A stretch of 64,000 nucleotides of DNA from Gammaproteobacteria bacterium. GTDB taxonomy: Bacteria; Pseudomonadota; Gammaproteobacteria; Pseudomonadales; Halieaceae. Both the position numbers and the translations under genes were made by a program. Position 1 is the first letter of the stretch; each line of letters starts with the position of its first letter. Location of the stretch: the NCBI GenBank assembly GCA_030427485.1, contig JAUICG010000019.1, positions 43,246-107,245 of the forward strand. The letters run 5' to 3'. The notes under the pieces were generated by a model. That model searched no databases. It had not been told where the DNA came from and saw nothing but the letters and a program-made list of their open reading frames with translations. Shown piece by piece: positions 8,256 to 16,217 of this stretch.

Positions 8256-9681
8256 AGCGGCGCTGCACATACCAGGCCACGATGCGGTCCAACAGGCCGG
8301 GCGCGCCGCCACCGATACCCTCACGGGCGCCGCCGGCGATATCCAGCTCGGCGCCGCCGGCGCGATACTGCTCGGAATACATCTCCAGTACCTTCTTCTT
8401 CACCACGCCGCGCAGGGGCACGTGGGCGAGCATGCCGTAGGTGGCTGCACCACCCTGTTTGGCCAGTGCCGGATCCGCCTTTACCGCGGCGACCGAGTCG
8501 CGCAGGTCCGCGAGGTAGGCGTCCACCACGGCCAGGTGTTGCGCGGTGACCATTGCGTGCAGGCCCGGTGGATACTGGTTGCGGTTGACCTGCCAGCCGC
8601 GCGCGTCCATCTGGTCGCCCACCGCGTAGATGTTGAGGTCCGGGTCTTTCGAGCGAAATGAAAACAGCGGCCCCTGCGGCTTGCCCATTATCTCGAGTTC
8701 CGCGATGGCCTCGATGCCTGCCTTGAGCTGGTTCGCCGCAGCCAGCGTGTCCTTCGCAAGTTTGCAGTAGCCGGCCTTGCCGAAGTATTGCAGCGCCCCC
8801 CAGGCGGCGGCGTAACCGCCTCCCGGACGGGTGCCCAGTAATGCCGAGGAGGCGAATACGCCGCCGGGCCAGTTCTGGTAGACAAACATCTGGTAGCGCA
8901 GGTAATCCAGGTTGCGGTAGGTGATGGTGGAAGCGCCCTTCGCAGCGTAGCCGTATTTGTGGATGTCAGCGGAGATCGAGGTCACCCCGGGCACCCGGTA
9001 GTCCCAGGCCGGCAGGTCTTCACCGTTCATCGCCATGAAGGGCAGGATGAATCCCCCCACGCAGGCATCCACGTGCAGGGGAATACCCCGGGCCTGGGCG
9101 ATTTCGCCCATCGCTTCTATCGGGTCGATGGTGCCGTGGGGATATTCCGGCGCGCTGCCCAGTATCATTACCGTGTTGCGGTTGATCAGGCGGCGCAGCT
9201 TGTCGAGATCCGGTGTGAAGTCCGCTTTCAGGGGTACCAGTCGGATTTTCACACCGAAGTATTCCGAAGCCTTGAACCAGGCGACATGGGCGGTTTCGGG
9301 TATCACCATCTCCGGCTTTTTCACCCGGCGCTGTTCCCGCGCCATATCGCGGTAGGTCTTCACCGCCATCAGGCAGCTTTCAGTGCCGCCGGAGGTCACC
9401 ACGCCGCACACGTCTTCTGTACCGTTGAGGATGTCCGCGGTCGCGCTGATCACATCCGACTCGATTTTTTTCAGGCTCTTGAACGCGCCCGGGTTCAAGC
9501 CGTTCTCGGACGCGAACAGGTGATAGGCGTCGCGGAGAAATGCCGAGTGCTCCTCGTTGAGGTAGTACACCAGGCTCCACACCTTGCCCTCCTTGTAGCG
9601 CGGGTCGCGCTCCTTGAAGGCCCCCAGTTGTTGCAGGATATCCTCGCTGGCGACGCCCTGGTCTGGCATTGGTTTGTGCAT
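8245..9681 (-). CDS. PLP-dependent lyase, sphingosine-1-phosphate lyase-like
   Basis: A 478-residue group II PLP decarboxylase-fold enzyme. Key sites are TSGGTESCLMA (97-107), HVDACVGGF (203-211; Asp205 pairs with the PLP ring nitrogen) and the Schiff-base Lys242 in SADIHKYGYAAKG. The run from HVDAC through the HKYGY block, GGVFASSALLGTRPGG and the C-terminal AATYGML follows eukaryotic S1P lyase (DPL1/SGPL1) more closely than glutamate or aspartate decarboxylases. The eukaryotic membrane anchor is absent, as in known bacterial S1P lyases. It may cleave a phosphorylated sphingoid base or decarboxylate an amino acid. It follows the DUF819 gene by 23 bases, as one transcript. Confidence 0.8.
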   Translation of the reverse strand: MHKPMPDQGVASEDILQQLGAFKERDPRYKEGKVWSLVYYLNEEHSAFLRDAYHLFASENGLNPGAFKSLKKIESDVISATADILNGTEDVCGVVTSGGTESCLMAVKTYRDMAREQRRVKKPEMVIPETAHVAWFKASEYFGVKIRLVPLKADFTPDLDKLRRLINRNTVMILGSAPEYPHGTIDPIEAMGEIAQARGIPLHVDACVGGFILPFMAMNGEDLPAWDYRVPGVTSISADIHKYGYAAKGASTITYRNLDYLRYQMFVYQNWPGGVFASSALLGTRPGGGYAAAWGALQYFGKAGYCKLAKDTLAAANQLKAGIEAIAELEIMGKPQGPLFSFRSKDPDLNIYAVGDQMDARGWQVNRNQYPPGLHAMVTAQHLAVVDAYLADLRDSVAAVKADPALAKQGGAATYGMLAHVPLRGVVKKKVLEMYSEQYRAGGAELDIAGGAREGIGGGAPGLLDRIVAWYVQRRSRR

Positions 9682-9704
9682 CGGGTGCTCTCCCTAATGT
9701 TGGT

Positions 9705-10853
9705 TTACAGGCTGTGCAGGTACAGCCCCAGGCTGATGCCGAGATAGCTGCCCAGCGCGTAGCCGATGACCCCGGTGGTCATGCCCGGGAGAATTGCGCC
9801 CGGGTTATTCAGGGCCCTGGCCATCAACGGCACGAAGGGCGGGCTGCCTACCGCGGCCACCGAGGTTACCATGAAGGTATCGCTGTCCACCCCGGCGAGC
9901 CGGCACAACAGCGCGTGCAGCAGCAAGCCGCCGAATACCGTCACCAGCAGGAACACCGCGACCGTCGTATCCAGTTGCAGCAGTTCGTCAAAACTCACCA
10001 TAGACGACACGGCGATGCAAAACACGTAAATCAGGTACATGCCGAGGCGATAGGACAGTGCCAGCGCGCGCACCCGGTGGTGCAATGACAACAGGATGCC
10101 CAGCGTGGTCAGCGCGACGATCAGCACGGCGCTGTTGCGCTCGCCATCGGACGCCAGCACTTGCGACAGACCGAGAGCGGCGGCCACCACCAGGGCGCCA
10201 AGCAACAGAGCGGCAATCACCTGGCCCAGGTTGCCCCGCCGAAGCAGGGGCCGGTAGTCGTCCTCGTCGACCGGCTCCGGGTGTTGCAGCGCCGGCGAGG
10301 TCGGCCTGCTACCCGGTAGCAGGGTTCGGAACAAGGGGACACCGAGCGTCAGCATCCACAGGGAATACACCGTGCCGACCACCGTATCCATGCTGTGGAA
10401 CACGAGGTATTGCGCGTTGGGTATGTCCAGCCCGGTCCTGATCGCCGCGAGGTTGGGTGTGCCGCCGGTGTACACCCCGACCGACATGGCCGCCAGGTTG
10501 GCCGCCCGCTCCGGGTCGCTGTCGCGGTAGACGAAATACAGCAGGGTGGCCAGGCAGAACACCACGACCGTCGCAAACGCCATGGACAACAGCGCCTTGC
10601 CCGCCACCCGGGACCATTGCCGGATGTCGAGCGTGAATAGCAACAGTGGCAACGCCAGCGCGATGGTCACTTCGGAAATCCCCTGTTGAACACCCTGCGC
10701 CTGTGCGGGTATCACGCCGGTATTGCCGAGCACCAGCCCCGCTGCGTAGCAGAGGACGATGACACCGACGCGGGCGGCCCAGCGCTGGTGGTGCGCCAGC
10801 CAGATGAGCAGGGCAGGTGCCGACAGGAATATCGCGGTAAGCAGGATCTGCAT
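9705..10853 (-). CDS. DUF819 family inner-membrane protein
   Basis: With the start at 10853 (382 residues), the protein begins directly with its first membrane helix. There are about ten to twelve hydrophobic segments. The block MSVGVYTGGTPNLAAI and the later SVAAVGSPPFVPLMA are characteristic of DUF819, a family of predicted transporters with an inverted-repeat fold. The transported compound is unknown. It is promoter-proximal to the S1P-lyase-like gene, so the two may act on the same metabolite. An upstream in-frame extension of 29 residues is polar and probably untranslated. Confidence 0.8.
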   Translation of the reverse strand: MQILLTAIFLSAPALLIWLAHHQRWAARVGVIVLCYAAGLVLGNTGVIPAQAQGVQQGISEVTIALALPLLLFTLDIRQWSRVAGKALLSMAFATVVVFCLATLLYFVYRDSDPERAANLAAMSVGVYTGGTPNLAAIRTGLDIPNAQYLVFHSMDTVVGTVYSLWMLTLGVPLFRTLLPGSRPTSPALQHPEPVDEDDYRPLLRRGNLGQVIAALLLGALVVAAALGLSQVLASDGERNSAVLIVALTTLGILLSLHHRVRALALSYRLGMYLIYVFCIAVSSMVSFDELLQLDTTVAVFLLVTVFGGLLLHALLCRLAGVDSDTFMVTSVAAVGSPPFVPLMARALNNPGAILPGMTTGVIGYALGSYLGISLGLYLHSL

Positions 10854-11063
10854 TGTTATTTTTGTGTTGGAGTGAAGCGACAGCATACGCATTTTCCCGG
10901 CCGCGGGGAAATCCACAACCGGCGCGGGCCGGGCCTGCATCGCTGACGGATTTCCGCTGCAAGCGAATGCCGGGTGAAGCAGGTTCTTATCAGTCGCCCT
11001 TCCCAGTGCAGCGCCTTGAAGGCATCATTGGCGGGTCGAGACAACGGAGCCTGAAGCGCGAGA

Positions 11064-11889
11064 ATGAGATCAGCTCTTATCTTTTTTATTGCGCTGCAAC
11101 TTGCGGGCAGCGGCGCCCACGCGCTGGATAACCGGGAGCGGGCCGCGGCGGAATCCGCGCCTTGCCTGGAGTGTCACGATGTCGGCCCCGATGCGAAAGT
11201 CCACGCCTTGCTCGCGGGTTCACACGGCCTTGCCGGGGACGATGAGGCCATGGCTGGCCGTCATGGCTGCGCGGACTGTCACGGTCCCAGCGCCGGCCAC
11301 ATCGCCGCGCCCGGGGAAGTCTCTGTGGATGTCAGCTTCGGGCCCCGCAAGCGGACCACACGTGCCTGGACTGCCATCGGGGAATCGCCCATGCCGCCGC
11401 CGACAGCGTGACCGCAATGGTGCCCGAAGCCCTCAGCAGCAGGGAGATCACCCTGTTCTTCCCGGGCAACGCGGACAGTGAGTGGTTGCGGGAGTCGCAT
11501 CCAGGGTGCCGCCGCAACACGCGGGCCAGGCTCCGGTCATCAAGCAGGCGCGGGCGCTCGAAGAATTGCTGGCCCAGGGCGAGTTTGCGGAATTGTGGCG
11601 GATTCAATTGCAGTCAGCCACGGTGCAAGAGAGCCTGGTTCTCGCCGGCGCCCATTGGGAGCCGGCCAGTTCCATCTCGGTCGACCAGCGCTACCAGGAC
11701 GGGCAGTGGCGGGTGACGATACGCCGCAAGTTGAGCGGTGCGGTGAGCAGGCTGGGGTTCGGTGAAAATGACAAATACACATTTGGCGTTGCGCTGAACG
11801 GCGCGACGCGTCCGGGGGGGAGTCACTGGGTTTCCCTGCCGATGACCTTCAGCGTCGATGGCGATGAAACGGATTTCAGGGTGGAGTGA
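11064..11889 (+). pseudogene. Frameshifted multihaem cytochrome c with C-terminal EB_dh-like domain
   Basis: The first frame encodes a signal peptide (MRSALIFFIALQLAGSGAHA) and two haem-binding CXXCH motifs (CLECH, CADCH). It then runs into a stop at 11409-11411, while a third motif (CLDCH, 11363-11377) lies in a different frame that continues through ITLFFPGNADSEW. From about 11480 to the stop at 11889 the coding signal is in the remaining frame: a region QWRVTIRRKLSGA...DKYTFGVALNG resembling the C-terminal haem-b/ethylbenzene-dehydrogenase-like domain of periplasmic electron-transfer cytochromes. Two frame changes, at about 11340-11354 and 11475-11520, are needed to join them. It is either a real pseudogene or two sequencing errors; no intact product can be made as written. 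Confidence 0.65.
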
Positions 11890-11955
11890 CCACCCGGTAG
11901 TCGTTGCCGGCCCCCGATGGTCGCTACCGGCAGCGGGCGTCCGTCGCGCGTCTCC

Positions 11956-13479
11956 TCAGAAGGGGCCGGTCTGCCAGGGACCGGTGATTGCGAAGGTCAC
12001 CCCCGGCGTCTGGATATTGACGTACAGGTACTCGCCCGCGGGATCGAAACACGCGCCCGCCCATTCGCTGCCGCGGTAATCACCCGGTGCGATGGCAGCG
12101 CGGCCGGGTAGCGCGGCATCGAGCACCAGGTTGTTCTCGGCGAATACGAAGGAACTGCCGTCCTGCGCGATACCGAGCATCCGCGTGCCGCTGACCAGGA
12201 TATCGTTCTCGCTGCTGCCGCCGCCATCCTCGCACACCAGCAGGGCGCCCTGTGGCGTCACGGTGATGTTGTCGGGATTGTCCGCGGTGGCGCTGTCCGG
12301 GGAGACGAAAAGGGCGGTGAGTACCTCCTCGCCGGGTAGGTAGGCCCAGACCGTTCCCTTGCCCGCGGCGCCCCCGGAAGTGTCCACGAAATACACCACG
12401 CCGTCCTGGTACCAGCACCCTTCGCCGCGCCGGAAACTGGCGCCACCGTTGGCCTGTCCCTGCAGGAACGGACCCGAACGACCGACGCCCTGGATCGCGG
12501 GAAAACCCTCGAGCGGCGGTACCAGGTTCTCTGGTGGCGCAGCGGGGTTGGGTACCGCTACCCACTGGACGTCGAACGAATCTCCCTGTACGGCGAGCCC
12601 GAGATCGAGGCCGGGGCTGCCGGCAACAGCCAGCATCTCGAGTACGCCGCCGCGCTCCAGCGCGCCGGGCTGTTGGCTGGCGTCGGACGGGGTATAGCGG
12701 TAGAAGCCCGACAGCGGCCCATTGTCTTCGGTCAGGTAGACACGGGAATCCCGCGCATCGACCGCCACCGCCTCATGGGGCATCAAGCCCATGTCCACAA
12801 TGGGTACCGCGGAGGCGGACCCGAGCGCCGGGTCGGGGACCTCGAACACGAAGCCGTGGTCCCTGGCGCCGAGCAGGCTGCCCAGCGTCATCGTCTCCTC
12901 GCAGGTCAGCCAACTGCCCCAGGGCGTAGCGCCTCCCGCACAGTTGCCGATCGTGCCGGCAAGCGTGGCGCGATCCTCAATCAACTGTCCGCCGCGCATG
13001 CGCAGGGCCGTGGTGCCACCCCCCAGGCCCGCGAGCACCCCGGGGAATACCAGGTCGTCATACACCGGTGCAATGCCGTCCCCGATGACGGGCAGGGGCA
13101 TGCCCGGCAACACCACGCTGCGTTCATGGTTGCGCATCAGTATGCATTCGCCGGAAGAGCCCCCCTGGCCGCTGATCACGGCCATCCCGTCGTGTCTGTC
13201 GGGCGTCAGCGTGCCGTCGCTCATGCTATCGCCCGTCCAGCCAAAGGAGTGGTAGCTGAAGCCCTGGGGAAGTTGCAGCAGCGGCAGCCCGGTCGTGCCG
13301 TCCGCGACCGGCGCCAGCGGCCCATAGGAGGTGGCGGGCTCTTGCGAGAGGCGGTTGCCGCTGTTGCTGCTGTCGCTACAGGCTTGCAGGAGGGGTGCGA
13401 GGCCGATGGCAAGTGCAGTCTTGCCCGCACCGGCGATAAATGCGCGACGATCCAGTGGCTGTTCATGGGACTTGTGCAT
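11956..13479 (-). CDS. PhoX-like (DUF839) lipoprotein, Tat-type signal
   Basis: A 507-residue exported protein. The N-terminus has an Arg pair (DRRAFIAGAG) followed by a hydrophobic stretch and lipobox-like LLQAC, suggesting Tat export and lipidation. The body matches the PhoX/DUF839 beta-propeller: a segment ILMRNHE, NCAGGATPWGSWLTCEE, MPHEAVAVD, VYLTEDNG and SVSPDSA-like blades. PhoX enzymes are calcium/iron alkaline phosphatases. Whether this copy keeps the metal site is not certain, although the first-sphere NHE and CEE segments are present. A homologue lies 178 bases upstream on the same strand; the two may be separate transcripts. Confidence 0.8.
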   Translation of the reverse strand: MHKSHEQPLDRRAFIAGAGKTALAIGLAPLLQACSDSSNSGNRLSQEPATSYGPLAPVADGTTGLPLLQLPQGFSYHSFGWTGDSMSDGTLTPDRHDGMAVISGQGGSSGECILMRNHERSVVLPGMPLPVIGDGIAPVYDDLVFPGVLAGLGGGTTALRMRGGQLIEDRATLAGTIGNCAGGATPWGSWLTCEETMTLGSLLGARDHGFVFEVPDPALGSASAVPIVDMGLMPHEAVAVDARDSRVYLTEDNGPLSGFYRYTPSDASQQPGALERGGVLEMLAVAGSPGLDLGLAVQGDSFDVQWVAVPNPAAPPENLVPPLEGFPAIQGVGRSGPFLQGQANGGASFRRGEGCWYQDGVVYFVDTSGGAAGKGTVWAYLPGEEVLTALFVSPDSATADNPDNITVTPQGALLVCEDGGGSSENDILVSGTRMLGIAQDGSSFVFAENNLVLDAALPGRAAIAPGDYRGSEWAGACFDPAGEYLYVNIQTPGVTFAITGPWQTGPF

Positions 13480-13657
13480 GGTGGCTGACTCCGTTTGAGG
13501 GTGGCCAGTATAGACGCTGACTGTTACCGGCAGATTACCCGCGGGTCGCTGTTGCCGCGCCCCAATGCGTGCAGGCCCCTAACGGGTAAGCCACCCGGGT
13601 TGAGCAGCGGGTCGCCGGGCGCCCCGGCGTTGCACCAGGAAGGGTGAACGATGCGGG

Positions 13658-14887
13658 CTAACCGAAATCCCCGGTGATTTCATAGGTAATTCCACCCTCG
13701 CCAGCGAAGGCGCCGGTGCCGCGTTGCGAGCTGAAGTACAGGCGATTGCCATAAACAGCCGGGCCGGTAATTTCAGAGGTCTCCTGGTCGACGACCTGTG
13801 CGAGGGGATAGAGTTCGCCGTCCTGCGACAGGGCTACTATCTGCATGTCGCCGCCATCCTCCGCCACATAAATCTCACCTGAGGGCGCGATGGTGATGTT
13901 ATCCACGCCGGTAAGCACCGGTTCGTCGTAATTGTCATCGTCATAGAGCACTTCCAGTGAATTTCCGACGGTGTCAAAGCGCCAGATACGGTTGTCGCCC
14001 TTGGTGGCAATGAAAATCATACCGTCGCTGTAGGCGATGCCTTCTCCACCGTTGAAATCGCTGCTGGCGGCCACCTGGTACCGCGTGTGTTCCGTTTTTC
14101 CAGACGGGTCGGGAATAACGTGCCAGTTCAGTGATGCGCCTGTCAATGGATCGCCCACGACCTGCGCGACCTCCAGTACGCCACTACTCAAATCCGGATA
14201 GGAAGTCGGCGTGAAGCGATAGAGTTTTCCGTCCGGTCTGTCTTCGGTCAGGTAGAGTGTCTGCATGACAGGGTCTACCGCGACCGCTTCATGGGCAAAG
14301 GCACCCATTGCAGGTCTCGCAACAGCAGCGTTCACACCGAAAGGGTCGCACTCGTAGACCAGACCCAGGCCGTCACCCAGAAACTTTTCCTCGCAGCTCA
14401 ACCAGGTATTCCAGGGTGTCTTGCCGCCAGCACAGTTCGCCGTACTACCCGAGAGAATATTGTAGGCGTTCACAATCGTGCCGTTGGCATCGAAGCGGAT
14501 CGCACTCACGCCTCCGGCTCCCTCGGCAAACTGCTCACTGTTGGACACGTAAATCCAGCCACCGTCGCCGGCATCATAGCAAGCGCCGCCATCCGGCGCG
14601 TTATGCCAGACATAAGACGTTCCCTCAACGACCTGCGTGGAGCGAGCGACCACGCGGGAGGTAAAACCCGCCGGCAGGGCAACGCCATTCTCATCGGGAG
14701 CCTGCAGTTCCCGTGAGCGGGGAGCGACGAAACCATTGGAATTACCCGAGTCACTGCAGCCACTCAAGAGCGGCGAACCCAGTGACATACCAAGCGTGGC
14801 CAATGCGTAGCGCAGGGTTTGCCGGCGGCTGATCGCAAAGCCCGGGCCGGCCGTGTGCGTGTGATATTTCGAGGAAAACTGGCTCAT
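13658..14887 (-). CDS. PhoX-like (DUF839) lipoprotein, Tat-type signal
   Basis: A 409-residue paralogue of the neighbouring 507-residue protein, about 100 residues shorter. It has a twin-Arg signal (SRRQTLRYALATLG) with lipobox-like LLSGC. Conserved blocks are NCAGGKTPWNTWLSCEE, AHEAVAVDPVMQTLYLTED and DNITIAPSGEIYVAEDGG. The shorter protein lacks the NHE segment found early in the longer paralogue, so phosphatase activity is less certain; such truncated DUF839 members may be lactonase-like propellers. It is transcribed away from the lipoprotein gene at 15132. Confidence 0.75.
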   Translation of the reverse strand: MSQFSSKYHTHTAGPGFAISRRQTLRYALATLGMSLGSPLLSGCSDSGNSNGFVAPRSRELQAPDENGVALPAGFTSRVVARSTQVVEGTSYVWHNAPDGGACYDAGDGGWIYVSNSEQFAEGAGGVSAIRFDANGTIVNAYNILSGSTANCAGGKTPWNTWLSCEEKFLGDGLGLVYECDPFGVNAAVARPAMGAFAHEAVAVDPVMQTLYLTEDRPDGKLYRFTPTSYPDLSSGVLEVAQVVGDPLTGASLNWHVIPDPSGKTEHTRYQVAASSDFNGGEGIAYSDGMIFIATKGDNRIWRFDTVGNSLEVLYDDDNYDEPVLTGVDNITIAPSGEIYVAEDGGDMQIVALSQDGELYPLAQVVDQETSEITGPAVYGNRLYFSSQRGTGAFAGEGGITYEITGDFG

Positions 14888-15131
14888 GATTATCTCTCTT
14901 ATCTTGCCGTGATGGAACCTACCGGCAGTATAAGTGCTGTATATCCCGGTGCCAACCGGAACGGCGACTACCCACGATTTTCGGCGAAGCAGTGGCGAAG
15001 GTGGACGACCAGAGGAGAAGTCGCTCTTGCATACCGCGCGTTTGGTGTAGACTGTCGATTGCTGCTATCGACCTCACTGCATCGGGGTTTTAGGTGGCGG
15101 GGTAGGCGATGACATCTCGAGGTGAACGTTT

Positions 15132-16217
15132 ATGAATCGCGTGTTGATACTGCTGGGTGTGCTGGTGCTGCTGCAGGCATGCAGCCACCCCATAGATATC
15201 GTCGGTGAGGGCGATGTGCTGTCCGCCAGCGGCGAGCGGGACTGCCTGCTGGAGCAGCATGACGCCGGCCAGAAAAACTGCAGCGAGAACATGGTGGTGC
15301 ACGAGTACCAGGAAACCTACTATGCGGTGCCGCGCAGCGGTTGGCGGTTTCATCGCTGGCACAACTACTGCGGCGACAACCCGGGCAATGAGTGCAGTTT
15401 CAATGTGCCGGCTAACTTCGTGTACCAGAACTGGGGGGAAACCGCGCCTGCGCTCACGGCGATCTTTCGGCCGACCGAAATCACCGGTTACAACACCCTG
15501 CTGATGGGCCACAGCTTTTTCAATCCCTTCGCCCAGGCAATGCCCTCACATGCGGATCGGGCCGGCTTTGACGATCATGCGCAATCGCGGTTCTTTTCCG
15601 GCGGTGGCAGCGGCGCCCCGCAGGCGTTCTGGGAGAATGCGAGCAAGCGTGCGCAGATACAGGCCGTGCTCGACGGCGGCGACGTCGAACTGTTCGGCAT
15701 GACCTATCACCCCGATTACCCCTCGCTAGAGGGCTACCGCAACTGGGTGGGCTACGCGCTGGAGAAAAACCCCGATACGCGCTTTTTCATCGCCATGCCC
15801 TGGATACCCAACCCGGCGAGCTATGACGCCCAGTCCTATGAAACACTCTGGCAGCAGGTACATCCTGAAATCATGCACAGCATTATCGACACGCTGCGCA
15901 GCGAAAACCCCGGCGTGGATTTCTACTGCATTCCCTACGGGCAGAGCGCGGTTGAACTGCGCAATCTGTTCAGCGCCGGCAACCTGCCCGAGGTCAGTAC
16001 GTTGATAAGCGGCAGTGCGGACGCCATTTACCGCGACAGCCTGGGACATGCGGATGACATTCTGCTGGCACTGGGCGAACTGGTGTGGCTGCGCGCAATC
16101 TATGGCGTCGACCTGTCGGGTTACAATTACAGTACCGGCTATACCACAGACCTCAAGGCCATCGCCCAGGCGATTGTCGACGCGCACGACCCCGACTACA
16201 GCTCACCGCTGGACTGA
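15132..16217 (+). CDS. Lipoprotein: four-Cys InlB-like domain plus SGNH-like domain
   Basis: The 361-residue lipoprotein (lipobox LLQAC, Cys17) has two parts. Residues 20-115 form a divergent InlB B-repeat-like module (GEGDV, YYAVPRSGWRFHRW, ECSFNVPA, LTAIF) with four or more cysteines (38, 50, 80, 88). The same module begins the lipoprotein at 43490. Residues 120-361 look like an SGNH/GDSL-type hydrolase: a GHSFF block with Ser128 in the place of the GDS motif, and RDSLGHADD (302-309) in the place of the catalytic Asp/His block. Substrate unknown; a surface ester is plausible. Its stop overlaps the end of the convergent radical SAM gene by 15 bases. Confidence 0.65.
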   Translation: MNRVLILLGVLVLLQACSHPIDIVGEGDVLSASGERDCLLEQHDAGQKNCSENMVVHEYQETYYAVPRSGWRFHRWHNYCGDNPGNECSFNVPANFVYQNWGETAPALTAIFRPTEITGYNTLLMGHSFFNPFAQAMPSHADRAGFDDHAQSRFFSGGGSGAPQAFWENASKRAQIQAVLDGGDVELFGMTYHPDYPSLEGYRNWVGYALEKNPDTRFFIAMPWIPNPASYDAQSYETLWQQVHPEIMHSIIDTLRSENPGVDFYCIPYGQSAVELRNLFSAGNLPEVSTLISGSADAIYRDSLGHADDILLALGELVWLRAIYGVDLSGYNYSTGYTTDLKAIAQAIVDAHDPDYSSPLD

